A stretch of DNA of 64,000 nucleotides from Bailinhaonella thermotolerans (GCF_003594875.1 NZ_QZEY01000007.1:275493-339492), one strand, 5' to 3'. Counted from the stretch's first letter, positions 45,263 through 53,449 are shown. The notes: generated by a model from the sequence alone, not told the origin. Numbers and translations: made by a program.

Positions 45263-45862
45263 GTGTTCCGACGTCGCTCCCAAGCCCCCTCGGACGAGGC
45301 CGTCACGACGCCCGCCGAGGACCAGGCTAACGCCCAGGCCAAAAAAGGCCGCCCCACGCCCAAGCGCCGCGAGGCCGAGGGCCGCCGCCGCCAGCCGGTG
45401 GCCGCGCCCAAGGACCGCAAGGAGGCCTACCGCCAGCTCCGCGAACGCCAGAAGGTCGAGCGCGAGCGCGCCCGTCAGGGCATGCTGCGCGGCGAGGAGC
45501 GCTACCTGCCCGCGCGGGACAAGGGCCCGGTGCGCAAGCTCGCCCGCGACTACGTGGACGGCCGCCGCACCTTCGGCGAGTTCTTCCTGTTCATCTCGCT
45601 GGCGATCCTCGTCGTGGCCTACCTGCCGTCCGCCGCGGGCGCCGCGATCACCATCGTCTGGCCGCTCATGATGCTCCTCATCATCGGTGAGTCGATCTTC
45701 ATCGCGCGCCGGGTCAAGAAGCTCGCCGCGGAGAAGTTCCCCGGCGAGAGCACCAAGGGCGTCGGCTTCTACGCCGCCATGCGGGCCCTGCAGATCCGCA
45801 AGCTCCGCTTCCCCCCGCCCGCGGTCGGCCCCGGCGGCAAGCCCGTCCCGCCCAAGAAGTAA
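45263..45862 (+). CDS. DUF3043 family membrane protein
   Basis: The 199-residue protein has a very basic N-terminal half (KKGRPTPKRREAEGRRRQPV, then ERQKVERERARQGMLRGEER), the family motif LPARDKGPVRKLARDYVDGR, two membrane helices (FLFISLAILVVAYLPSA and ITIVWPLMMLLIIGESIFI) and a basic C-terminus. Function unknown. It is divergent from pspA with a shared 117-base promoter region, which could mean joint control. Confidence 0.85.
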   Translation: MFRRRSQAPSDEAVTTPAEDQANAQAKKGRPTPKRREAEGRRRQPVAAPKDRKEAYRQLRERQKVERERARQGMLRGEERYLPARDKGPVRKLARDYVDGRRTFGEFFLFISLAILVVAYLPSAAGAAITIVWPLMMLLIIGESIFIARRVKKLAAEKFPGESTKGVGFYAAMRALQIRKLRFPPPAVGPGGKPVPPKK

Positions 45863-46003
45863 CCGCTCCCGTCGGAACCCCGCCGCCCGCCGCGCCTCCC
45901 GGCCCGGCGGGCGCGACCCATGCCCGCGGCGCCCTTCCAGGCCCCGCCGCCCCCTCGCGTCCTTCCGGCGCCGCGCCCCCGGGCCCCGCGCGCTCCCCTC
46001 GCC

Positions 46004-46050
46004 GTGATCATGCAGTTTTGAGCACAGGGTGTTCGAAACCGCATGATCAC
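46004..46050. repeat. 47-base imperfect palindrome
   Basis: Two 23-base arms around one central base begin GTGATCATGC and mirror each other with four differences, two of which can pair as G-U in RNA. It lies between the convergent ends of the DUF3043 and SUKH genes. It is AT-richer than its surroundings. A related single arm occurs at 11761. It could serve as a two-way terminator or be a dispersed palindromic element. Confidence 0.8.
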
Positions 46051-46111
46051 CGGGAGGGTTTCCGGAGAGCCGCTGGGCTCCCGGCCCGTTCCGGGGGCAC
46101 GGCGGGCGGGG

Positions 46112-47017
46112 CTATTCGAGGTCCCAGTCGAGGCGGCCGTCCCTGACGACGGGGCGGTCGCCGCGGAGGCGCCGGCCCTTCTCCAGGGAGCGGGCGATGT
46201 CACGGAGCATGGCGAGGTAGGAGGGCCAGCCCCGGTCGCCGTCGAACGACAGGCCCTCCTCGTTGTAGTAGTTCCCGACCGCGCCGTTCCGGGCGTCGAT
46301 CACCTGGTTGCCGCCGTCGCCGGCGGAGGCGAAGGGGATCATCTTGCCGTGCCACCAGGTGTCCACGGCCTCGATCGGCCCGTCGGCGAGGATGCCGCAG
46401 AGCATGCGCCAGTCCGACACGATCACGTCCAGATCGGACAGATCGTGGAGCGCGTCCATCGGGAACCCCCCGTCGTGCCGCAGCAACGACGCCTTCAGGC
46501 CGTCAGGGAAGCGGAGCCCCATGGCCGCCTCGGCCCTGGCGATCCGCAGGGGCGTGGCCGGTTCGCCGAGCGTCCGGTAGGTCCCGGGGGCCCGCCGCCG
46601 CAGCCAGCGCTCGATCCTGTCCCACGCCCGGTCCACCGCCGCCTTCGTCCGCGGGTTCACCGGCCGCACGACGGGCCGCCGCTTCGCGGGAGCGCACCCG
46701 GCCCGCCGTACCTCCCCTGGGGTCAGGCTCTCCTCCCGCGGCGGAGGCGCGGCCTCGGCCGGGGTGGCCGGCGGCGGGCGCGTCTCACGGCCGGGCCCGG
46801 GCAGGGCGAGGTCGGATGCGGCCAGGACCGTCGCGAGCAGGAGGAACGCGGTGAGGCGCGCGGGGCCGTACCGGCGGCGGGCGGGGGCGGGGCCGGTGGC
46901 GGGGAGGGGCGGGGCGAGGGGGGCGGCCGAGCGGCGGCGGGACTCGCGGACGGCGAGCGCCAGGACGGCCAGCGCGACGACGGCCGGCGCCAGCCGTACC
47001 AGGAACAGGTCCCACAT
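46112..47017 (-). CDS. Membrane-anchored SMI1/KNR4 (SUKH) domain protein
   Basis: The 301-residue protein has an N-terminal helix (MWDLFLVRLAPAVVALAVLA), a basic/Pro-rich loop, a second helix (LTAFLLLATVLAASDLAL), a Pro/Glu-rich linker, then a C-terminal SUKH domain. The domain has the typical ARAEAAMGLRFPDGLKASLL, HDGGFP, WWHGKMIPFASAGDGGNQVI and GWPSYLAMLRDIARSLE segments. SUKH proteins are often contact-dependent toxin immunity proteins, but no toxin gene is near. ATG 47017 is the start; it is divergent from the aldo/keto reductase gene. Confidence 0.8.
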   Translation of the reverse strand: MWDLFLVRLAPAVVALAVLALAVRESRRRSAAPLAPPLPATGPAPARRRYGPARLTAFLLLATVLAASDLALPGPGRETRPPPATPAEAAPPPREESLTPGEVRRAGCAPAKRRPVVRPVNPRTKAAVDRAWDRIERWLRRRAPGTYRTLGEPATPLRIARAEAAMGLRFPDGLKASLLRHDGGFPMDALHDLSDLDVIVSDWRMLCGILADGPIEAVDTWWHGKMIPFASAGDGGNQVIDARNGAVGNYYNEEGLSFDGDRGWPSYLAMLRDIARSLEKGRRLRGDRPVVRDGRLDWDLE

Positions 47018-47050
47018 TCGGGGCACCGTACAGCAAATCACCCGCCCGGA

Positions 47051-47056
47051 TAGGGT
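47051..47056 (+). promoter_or_regulatory. Candidate -10 of a leaderless promoter (aldo/keto reductase)
   Basis: TAGGGT ends seven bases before ATG 47064, the spacing expected when transcription starts at the A of the start codon. Confidence 0.5.
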
Positions 47057-47063
47057 GCTGACC

Positions 47064-48062
47064 ATGGAATTCCGCCGTCTGGGCCGCAGCGGTCTCAAGG
47101 TCAGCGAGATCAGCTACGGCAACTGGATCACTCATGGCTCCCAGGTCGAGGAGGACGCGGCGCGCGACTGCGTGGCCGCCGCGCTCGACGAGGGGATCAC
47201 CACGTTCGACACCGCGGACGTCTACGCGGGCACCAAGGCCGAGGAGGTGCTCGGGCGCGCGCTCAAGGGCCAGCGGCGCGAGAGCCTGGAGATCTTCACC
47301 AAGGTCTACTGGCCGACCGGGCCGACCCCCAACAACCGCGGCCTGTCCCGCAAGCACATCTTCGAGTCCATCCACGGCTCGCTCCGCCGCCTCCAGACCG
47401 ACTACGTGGACCTCTACCAGGCCCACAGGTTCGACTTCGAGACCCCGCTCGAGGAGACCCTGCGGGCGTTCGACGACCTGGTACGGCAGGGCAAGGTGCT
47501 CTACGTCGGCGTGTCCGAGTGGACCGCCGACCAGATCGCGCAGGCGCTGCGCATCGCCGACGAGATGGGCTTCGACCGGCTCGTGTCCAACCAGCCGCAG
47601 TACTCCATGCTGTGGCGGGTCATCGAGGAAGAGGTCGTCCCGCTGTGCGAGAAGGAGGGGCTCGGGCAGATCGTCTGGTCCCCGATCGCGCAGGGCGTGC
47701 TCACCGGGAAGTACCTCCCCGGCCAGCCCCCGCCCGCCGGCTCGCGCGCGACCGATCCGAGCGGCGGGGGGTTCATCGGCGCCATGCTGACCGACGACCT
47801 GCTGACCCGCGTCCAGGGGCTCAAGCCGATCGCCGCCGACCTCGGGCTGAGCATGGCCCAGCTCGCCGTCGCCTGGGTGCTCCAGAACCCGAACGTGTCC
47901 TCGGCGATCATCGGCGCGTCCCGGCCGGAGCAGGTCCGCGACAACGTGAAGGCCTCCGGCGTCAAGCTCGACGCCGACGTCCTCGCGAAGATCGACGACG
48001 TCCTCGGGCCGGTGGTCGAGCGCGACCCGCGCAAGACCGTCAGCCCCGCGCGGCGTCCCTGA
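47064..48062 (+). CDS. Aldo/keto reductase (Kv-beta-like)
   Basis: The 332-residue NADPH-dependent reductase has the TIM-barrel tetrad: FDTADVYAGTKAEEVLG (Asp, Tyr), EIFTKVYWPTG (Lys) and LYQAHRFDFETPLEE (His). The C-terminal cofactor site is SSAIIGASRPEQVRDN. MEFRRLGRSGLKVSEISYGN at the start is typical of the potassium-channel beta subunit-like group. Natural substrate unknown. A strong terminator follows, so it is a single-gene unit. Confidence 0.88.
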   Translation: MEFRRLGRSGLKVSEISYGNWITHGSQVEEDAARDCVAAALDEGITTFDTADVYAGTKAEEVLGRALKGQRRESLEIFTKVYWPTGPTPNNRGLSRKHIFESIHGSLRRLQTDYVDLYQAHRFDFETPLEETLRAFDDLVRQGKVLYVGVSEWTADQIAQALRIADEMGFDRLVSNQPQYSMLWRVIEEEVVPLCEKEGLGQIVWSPIAQGVLTGKYLPGQPPPAGSRATDPSGGGFIGAMLTDDLLTRVQGLKPIAADLGLSMAQLAVAWVLQNPNVSSAIIGASRPEQVRDNVKASGVKLDADVLAKIDDVLGPVVERDPRKTVSPARRP

Positions 48063-48110
48063 CACCCGGAATCGCACCCCCCGCACGGCGTCCCCGACGC
48101 CCGGCGGCCC

Positions 48111-48153
48111 GCGGCGGCGCCCCCCGGCTTTCCGGGGGGCGCCGCCGCCTTTT
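48111..48153 (+). terminator. Rho-independent terminator of the aldo/keto reductase gene
   Basis: A perfect 17-base GC stem (GCGGCGGCGCCCCCCGG and its complement) with a CTTT loop and a CTTTT tail. Confidence 0.92.
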
Positions 48154-48288
48154 CCGGGGATCTCTCCCGCGCGGAACGGAGCGCCTTATCCGGCTCATTC
48201 ACCGGTCATGGTCCGCCGCGCCGCGCACTTTGGCGAAATTTTACTTTTCCCCGTTCCGATCACCCCGGGGGCGTTTTCGCGGGACGCG

Positions 48289-48498
48289 TCACTCCGCCGG
48301 GCGCAGGCTCATCCCGGCGTACTCCACGCGGTCGTCCTCAAGCAGTGTGACCTGCTCGACCCCGCTTTCCAGCAGCTCACGCCAGGTCTCTCCGAGCCAG
48401 GTCTCCGCGTCCGCCTGGGTCGGGAAAGTCTCGCGGGCGATTCCCGTGCCCGCGACCTCGGCGCCGTTCGCGTCCTCGTACCGCCATCTCCACGTCAT
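48289..48498 (-). CDS. Small conserved actinobacterial protein
   Basis: The 69-residue acidic protein reads MTWRWRYEDANGAEV at the start, FPTQADAETWLGETWRELLE in the middle and EYAGMSLRPAE at the end. This pattern is shared by a small actinobacterial family of unknown function. AAGGAG lies eight bases before ATG 48498. It is divergent from the secreted protein gene. Confidence 0.8.
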   Translation of the reverse strand: MTWRWRYEDANGAEVAGTGIARETFPTQADAETWLGETWRELLESGVEQVTLLEDDRVEYAGMSLRPAE

Positions 48499-48583
48499 GC
48501 CATACGCTCCTTTGTCGCGGGTTCACGTCTTCGTCAACATCATCCGCTGTTCTGATCATTTATAGATCATCGGGAGGCGCCGG

Positions 48584-49378
48584 ATGCCGGCCAGTAATCG
48601 ATTCGGGAAACGACGCGACGCCGTTCTGTTCACCACGGCACTCCTCCTCATCGCGCTCGCCGGACTCGGCACGGCCGCCACCGCATCCGCATCGGTCTCC
48701 GCGCCCGGCGCCGACTCCGGCACCGGGTCCGGCACCGGGTCCGGCACCGGGTCCGGCACCGGCTCCGCCGCCGGTTCGCCCTCCCTCGCCGCCCCGGCCG
48801 AGCCCGCGCCCGCGCCGGTCCCGACCGGCACCGGCCTGTGGGGCCACCACTACGGTGACGGGCTGGCCTGGATCCCGCAGCAGGTCGGGCCCCGGAAGAA
48901 CCAGCCTAAGGACGGCAGCGTCGAGGGCTGGCGGTACGGCCTGGCCGAGGACGTCCGCTATCCCCTCCCGCCCGAGGTCATGACCGACTTCGAGGAGATC
49001 TGCGGCAAGACGCGGGTCACCGCGGGCGCCAAGCGGGTCGCCCTGGTGATCGACTACGGCGACGCCGAGGACTCCCCCGGAGTCACCCCGCCCTCGCCGC
49101 GCCTGGTGAAGAAGTGCGCCGTGGTGGACGCCGGGGCCGACAGCCTGCAGGTGCTCGCCTCCGTCGCCAAGCCGCGCACCGACGCCGCCGGCAAGGTCTG
49201 CGCCGTGAACGACCACCCCAAGGCGAACTGCGGCGACGCCGTGGCCGCCGCCGCGACGGAGGCCCCGGCCGAGTCCGGGAGCGGCGGCGTGGTCCTGTAC
49301 GCCGCGGGCGGCGCGGCGGTCCTGGTGCTGATCGCCCTGGGCGGTTTCCTGGTCGCCAGGAGGCGTAAGCTCACCTGA
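48584..49378 (+). CDS. Cell-surface protein resembling the Streptomyces SCO2322 family
   Basis: The 264-residue protein has a signal peptide (ALLLIALAGLGTAATASA), a Gly/Ser/Thr repeat linker (GTGS five times, encoded by 12-base tandem repeats), a conserved core (WGHHYGDGLAWIPQQVGPRK, then GSVEGWRYGLAED) with four Cys, and a C-terminal helix plus RRRK anchor. The EGWRYG core is reminiscent of SCO2322-family proteins, which I recall near cobalamin/ECF transport genes. It is followed two bases on by cobU, so a role linked to corrinoids is possible but unproven. GGGAGG precedes ATG 48584. Confidence 0.65.
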   Translation: MPASNRFGKRRDAVLFTTALLLIALAGLGTAATASASVSAPGADSGTGSGTGSGTGSGTGSAAGSPSLAAPAEPAPAPVPTGTGLWGHHYGDGLAWIPQQVGPRKNQPKDGSVEGWRYGLAEDVRYPLPPEVMTDFEEICGKTRVTAGAKRVALVIDYGDAEDSPGVTPPSPRLVKKCAVVDAGADSLQVLASVAKPRTDAAGKVCAVNDHPKANCGDAVAAAATEAPAESGSGGVVLYAAGGAAVLVLIALGGFLVARRRKLT

Positions 49379-49380
49379 CC

Positions 49381-50313
49381 GTGAGAATCCTCGGCACGGC
49401 GGGCCCCGCGGGCTGGCCGGAGGCGGGCTGCGGCTGCGTCTCCTGCGAACGCCTGCGCTCCGCGGGAGAGCACCGCTCCCCCACCCGCGTCGTCCTCCGT
49501 GACGGCCGCGAACTGCCCCCGGGCGGCTCGGCCCCCGGCGTGCTCCACGCCTCGCCCGACCCCGTGCCGTACGGCGGGGCGGGGCCGTACGACGTGGTGG
49601 TGTTCGACGTCTCGCGGCCCGAGACGCTGGGCCGGCTGCGGCGGGACGGCCTGGCCGGCGACGCCACGGACGTGATCGCGGTGGGACTCGACCACCGGCT
49701 CCCCTCCATGGCCGAACTGGAGCGGCGGCTGCGGTTCTGGGGCGCGCGGGCCGTGCCCGACGGGACGGAACCGGCCGGCGAGGTCCCCGCGCGTCCCGCG
49801 CCGCCGCGCCGGACGCTGATCCTCGGCGGCTCCCGGTCGGGCAAGTCCGCCGAGGCCGAGCTGCGGCTGCTGGCCGAGCCGTACGTCACCTACGTGGCGA
49901 CCGGCCCGGCGGCGGGCGACGACCCCGGCTGGCGCGCCCGGGTGGCCGCGCACGTGGAACGCCGCCCCGCGCACTGGGAGACGGTGGAGACGACCGACCC
50001 GGTGCCGCTGCTGCGCGAGGCGACCGGGTGCCTGCTGATCGACGGGATCGGCACGTGGCTGGCCGCCGTGCACGACGAGTGCGACGGCTGGAACGGCGGC
50101 GACGTCACGCCCCGCGTGGAGGAGTTCGTGGAGGCGTGGCGGCGGACCCGGGCCCGGGTGGTCGCCGTGAGCGACGAGGCCGGGATGGGCGTCGTGCCCG
50201 CGACCGCGAGCGGGCGGCTGTTCCGCGACGCCCTCGGCCGCCTCAACCAGCGCCTGGCCGCCGAGTCCGAGGAGGCCGCCCTCGTCGTCGCCGGCCGCGT
50301 CGTCGCCCTGTGA
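49381..50313 (+). CDS. cobU: Adenosylcobinamide kinase/guanylyltransferase with N-terminal MBL-like remnant
   Basis: The 310-residue protein has two parts. Residues 1 to about 135 look like a shrunken metallo-beta-lactamase-type domain (RILGTAGPAGWPEAGCGCVSC, then IAVGLDHRLPSMAELERRL) that lacks the HxHxDH metal site. Residues 140-310 are CobU proper: P-loop TLILGGSRSGKSAEAE, YVTYVATGPA, CLLIDGIGTWLAA, VAVSDEAGMGVVP and FRDALGRLNQRLA. CobU phosphorylates and guanylylates adenosylcobinamide in late B12 synthesis. Start GTG 49381. Confidence 0.85.
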   Translation: MRILGTAGPAGWPEAGCGCVSCERLRSAGEHRSPTRVVLRDGRELPPGGSAPGVLHASPDPVPYGGAGPYDVVVFDVSRPETLGRLRRDGLAGDATDVIAVGLDHRLPSMAELERRLRFWGARAVPDGTEPAGEVPARPAPPRRTLILGGSRSGKSAEAELRLLAEPYVTYVATGPAAGDDPGWRARVAAHVERRPAHWETVETTDPVPLLREATGCLLIDGIGTWLAAVHDECDGWNGGDVTPRVEEFVEAWRRTRARVVAVSDEAGMGVVPATASGRLFRDALGRLNQRLAAESEEAALVVAGRVVAL

Positions 50314-50360
50314 CCGGGGCGGCGGCGGGGAGGGGCGGCGTGACGGGGAGGGGCGGGCCG

Positions 50361-51194
50361 ATGGCGGACGGCGTGCGGCTGGCGTTCGGGACGCTGACGG
50401 TGTTCCCGGTGCGGGTGTCCGCGGTGGACCGGCGCACGGCGGGGCGGGCGATGGCGTTCGCGCCGGTCGTGGGGCTGGCGCTCGGGGCCCTCGGCGGGGC
50501 CGTCCTGCTGGGCGCCGCCTGGTGGTCGGACGCGCGGCTGCTGGGGGCCGCGCTGGCCGTCGGGCTGCTGGCGTGGCTCACGCGCGGGCTGCACCTGGAC
50601 GGGCTGGCCGATCTCGCGGACGGCCTGGGCAGCGGGAAGCCGGCCGAACGGGCGCTCGACATCATGAAGAAGTCGGACATCGGCCCGTTCGGGGTGATCA
50701 CCCTGGTGGTCACGCTGCTCGTGCAGGTGGCCGCGCTCACGCGGGCGGGCCCGCTCGCGCTCGTGGTCGCGTGCGCGGCCGGGCGGCTGGCGATCACGTG
50801 GGCCTGCCGCCCGGGGGTGCCCTCCGCGCGTCCCGGCGGGCTGGGCGCGATGGTCGCCGGGTCCGTACGGCTCGCGCCCGCCCTCGCCGTGACCGCCGTC
50901 GTGCTGCTGGTCGCCGTCCCCGCCGGGTTCCCCGGCGTTTTCGCGCCGGTCCCGGGCGGGATCGCCTGGCTCTCCCCCGAGTCCGGGGCCGCCGGGGACG
51001 CCGCCGCCCCTCCGGGCTCCGGCCCGTGGGCCGCGGCCGCCCTGGCCGGTCCCGCCGCCGTCGCCGCCGGGCTCGCCGCCGCGTGGTGGCTGCGGCGGCG
51101 GGCCGTACGGCGGCTCGGCGGGATCACCGGTGACGTGCTGGGGGCGCTGTCGGAGACGGCGACGACAGCGGCTCTCGTGGTCCTCGCACTCTGA
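50361..51194 (+). CDS. cobS: Adenosylcobinamide-GDP ribazoletransferase
   Basis: The 277-residue membrane enzyme joins adenosylcobinamide-GDP and alpha-ribazole to make cobalamin. Signatures are RLAFGTLTVFPVRV, RGLHLDGLADLADGLGSGKP, ALDIMKKSDIGPFGVI and the C-terminal RRLGGITGDVLGALSETATT. ATG 50361 has GGGAGGGG seven bases upstream; GTG 50310 (overlapping cobU) and GTG 50340 are in frame. Its 3' end overlaps the convergent CPBP protease gene by 71 bases. Confidence 0.9.
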   Translation: MADGVRLAFGTLTVFPVRVSAVDRRTAGRAMAFAPVVGLALGALGGAVLLGAAWWSDARLLGAALAVGLLAWLTRGLHLDGLADLADGLGSGKPAERALDIMKKSDIGPFGVITLVVTLLVQVAALTRAGPLALVVACAAGRLAITWACRPGVPSARPGGLGAMVAGSVRLAPALAVTAVVLLVAVPAGFPGVFAPVPGGIAWLSPESGAAGDAAAPPGSGPWAAAALAGPAAVAAGLAAAWWLRRRAVRRLGGITGDVLGALSETATTAALVVLAL

Positions 51195-52080
51195 GCAGGG
51201 CCACCGCGACCAGGGCCATCAGCACCCAGCCGACCAGGCCGAAGGGCCCGGCCAGCGCGGTGTTCGGCGGCTCGCCGGGCGCGGCGACGACCAAGACGTA
51301 GGGGGCCGAGGCGTTGAACGCGCCGTGCGCGACGACCGCCGGCCACACGCTGCCGGTGATCATGCGCAGCCGGCCGAGGACGGCGCCGAAGATCACGCAG
51401 AAGCCGGTGAAGAAGAGCGCTCCCCACGCCCCGAGCGCCGGGTAGTTGCGGCCGAGCAGTTCCAGCGGCGCGTGCCAGAGCCCCCAGATCACCCCCGACC
51501 CCACGAGCGCCGCCGCCGTGCCGTACGGCATGAGCCGGGGCAGCAGCCAGCCGCGCCAGCCCCACTCCTCGCCCAGCGAGGGGATCGCGTTGATCGCGGG
51601 CGCGATGAGCAGGCCGAAGACCTGGGCGGCGACCAGCGCCTGCGGCGGGACCTCCGCCCCGGCGCCCGCGGGGACGCGCGTCAGCGCCGACAGGTCCAGG
51701 TCGAGCAGCCCGAGCCACGCGCTGACCGCGATCGCCGCGAAGCCGAGCGCGGGGATTCCGGCCCAGGCGGCGGCGGTCCACGCGATCGTGCGCCCCCGGC
51801 GCGGCCCGAGCGTGAGGCCCGTCTCCCGCGCCCACCGCCCCGCGGGCGTCCGCCGCATGAGCCACACCGCGAGCACCGCGACGGTGGGCGTGAGCATCAT
51901 CCCCGTGGCCAGCAGCGGGCCCCACGACGGCGCGGCGCCCCGGCCGCTCACCCAGATCGGGATCGCCACCAGCCACGCCAGGCCGTACGCCACCGCCACG
52001 AAGACCGGCAGGTCCTTGTTCCGCGCCCTCTCCCCGCGTCCTCCCGCCCCTCCGCCGGCGCGCGGCGCGCCCTCAGACAC
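51124..52080 (-). CDS. CPBP-family intramembrane metalloprotease
   Basis: The 318-residue membrane protein has about seven helices and the CPBP (Abi) motifs: SLGEEWGWRGWLLPRL (EExxxR), VIWGLWHAPLELL (His) and WPAVVAHGAFNAS (second His). The enzyme class includes Rce1-like proteases and self-immunity proteins. It lies in an operon with a DUF1648 protein and a GntR regulator (overlaps of 8 and 4 bases). Its C-terminal 23 codons run inside the opposing cobS gene. Confidence 0.85.
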   Translation of the reverse strand: MSEGAPRAGGGAGGRGERARNKDLPVFVAVAYGLAWLVAIPIWVSGRGAAPSWGPLLATGMMLTPTVAVLAVWLMRRTPAGRWARETGLTLGPRRGRTIAWTAAAWAGIPALGFAAIAVSAWLGLLDLDLSALTRVPAGAGAEVPPQALVAAQVFGLLIAPAINAIPSLGEEWGWRGWLLPRLMPYGTAAALVGSGVIWGLWHAPLELLGRNYPALGAWGALFFTGFCVIFGAVLGRLRMITGSVWPAVVAHGAFNASAPYVLVVAAPGEPPNTALAGPFGLVGWVLMALVAVALLRVRGPREPLSSPSPTAPPARHR

Positions 52081-53035
52081 GGGCGCCGTCGGCGGCCAGG
52101 GCGTTGAGGAGGGCCGCGCCGTTCTCGGCGTCGTCCACGCTCACCGCGAAGGTGCCGCCGTCGCGGAGCCGGACCACCAGGCACCGGCCGCCGCGGATCA
52201 TGACGGTGGTGGCGCCGGGCAGCCCGCGCACGCCGTATCCGCCGGCCCGCATCGCCGACCGGTCCTCGGTCCAGGCGCGCTCGATCCGGTCCAGCGCGAT
52301 CCGCCGGGCGGGCCACCCGAACGGGCCGAAGCCGACGCTCAGCCCGTGCTCGTCGGCGCGGACGCGCACGGTGGACAGGAACGCGCCGACCACCGCGATC
52401 ACGAGCACCGGGCCGACGCTGGCGGCGGCCGCGGCCTCGGCCGCCGCCATCGCGAACACCGCCGCGGCGACCGCCAGGGCGGCCCCGCCCGTCGCCAGCC
52501 ACAGGTTGGAGGTGCGGGAGACCCAGACGGCCCGCTCCCCCGGCCGCAGCACGATCGTCGGGCCCGCCTGCGCGTCCGTCTCCGGCGCCCGGTCCGGGCC
52601 GGGGGTCCCGGCGAGCCACCCCGCGAGGACGCCCAGCGCCGCGGCGCCGATGACGTACCCGAACCCGATCGCCGGCAGCCGCGCCTCCCGCCAGTCGGCC
52701 AGGTCCAGGTTCGCGAGCAGGGTGATCGCGTACATCGCGATCACGAACCCGCCGGCGCCGAAGACGTACGCCAGCAGCCTGCGCCGCGCCGCGCGCCGGG
52801 CCGCCACCAGCGAGCTCAGCGCGGGCGGGATCGCGACGACGGCCATCACGCCCCAGAAGACGAGCGTCTGGGCCAGGAAGGCGCCGGTGGACTGCGACCG
52901 GTCGGCGCCGCTTCCGCTCCAGTGCACGGCGACCGCTCCCGGGAGCCGGTCCGCCAGGCCGGTGTGCAGCGCGGCGATCACTCCCGCGACCAGCGCCGCC
53001 CAGGCGGCGACGACGCCCAGCAGACGTCCCCTCAT
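52073..53035 (-). CDS. DUF1648-domain membrane protein
   Basis: The 320-residue protein starts with a helix, then the DUF1648 pattern LPGAVAVHWSGSGADRSQS (the P-x-H-W-x-x-x-G element), two or three further helices, and a C-terminal soluble part (ERAVWVSRTSNLWL, SVGFGPFGWPARRIALDRI) that looks like a PH-like domain. Such proteins are often co-encoded with YtrA-type GntR regulators, as here. In Bacillus, SdpI-type DUF1648 proteins are immunity or signalling proteins; the role here is inference. Confidence 0.8.
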   Translation of the reverse strand: MRGRLLGVVAAWAALVAGVIAALHTGLADRLPGAVAVHWSGSGADRSQSTGAFLAQTLVFWGVMAVVAIPPALSSLVAARRAARRRLLAYVFGAGGFVIAMYAITLLANLDLADWREARLPAIGFGYVIGAAALGVLAGWLAGTPGPDRAPETDAQAGPTIVLRPGERAVWVSRTSNLWLATGGAALAVAAAVFAMAAAEAAAAASVGPVLVIAVVGAFLSTVRVRADEHGLSVGFGPFGWPARRIALDRIERAWTEDRSAMRAGGYGVRGLPGATTVMIRGGRCLVVRLRDGGTFAVSVDDAENGAALLNALAADGARV

Positions 53036-53379
53036 GTCAGCTCTCCGATCATCTTGATCACGTCCTCCCGGCGGTAGCCGTACCGCTCGGCCTCGCGCAG
53101 CAGGCCCCGGATGCGCTCCAGCAGCGCGGACCGGTGGTCGGCCTGGTGCATCACCGTCACTCCCCGGCCGCGCCGGAACTCCAGGACCCCCTCGTCGCGC
53201 AGTTCCCGCAGCGCGCGCAGCACGGTGTTCGCGTTGATCCCCAGCGCCCCGGCCAGGTCGCGGGCGGGGGGCAGCCGCGAGCCGGGCGGATAGGAGCCCT
53301 CGGCGATCGCCCTCCTGATCGCCCCGGCGACCTGCTCGTGCAGCGGCCGTGGATCGTTCAGGTTCAATTTGAGAAGCAT
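53032..53379 (-). CDS. GntR-family (YtrA-type) transcriptional regulator
   Basis: The 115-residue protein has an N-terminal winged helix (PLHEQVAGAIRRAIAEGSYP, LPPARDLAGALGINANTVLR, LEFRRGRGVTVM) and a short C-terminal helix, the YtrA subfamily pattern without an effector domain. Its stop overlaps the DUF1648 start (ATGA). A palindrome overlapping its own start codon suggests autoregulation. Confidence 0.88.
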   Translation of the reverse strand: MLLKLNLNDPRPLHEQVAGAIRRAIAEGSYPPGSRLPPARDLAGALGINANTVLRALRELRDEGVLEFRRGRGVTVMHQADHRSALLERIRGLLREAERYGYRREDVIKMIGELT

Positions 53380-53402
53380 AGTGCTAGCGACATTAGCACC
53401 AT
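53378..53402. promoter_or_regulatory. Likely autoregulatory operator of the GntR gene
   Basis: ATAGTGCTA-N7-TAGCACCAT is an inverted repeat with nine-base arms and one mismatch. It includes the A of the regulator's ATG and a TAATGT -10-like box, so a bound dimer would block both transcription and access to the start. Confidence 0.65.
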
Positions 53403-53449
53403 TCGATTAAGAGGGGTACCTCCTGGTACGAACACCTTCCCGGTCCCGA

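Noticed and set aside
46112..48062. Toxin-immunity locus based on the SUKH protein
   Set aside because: No toxin, secretion or repeat-containing effector gene is nearby; the neighbours are an aldo/keto reductase and DUF3043.
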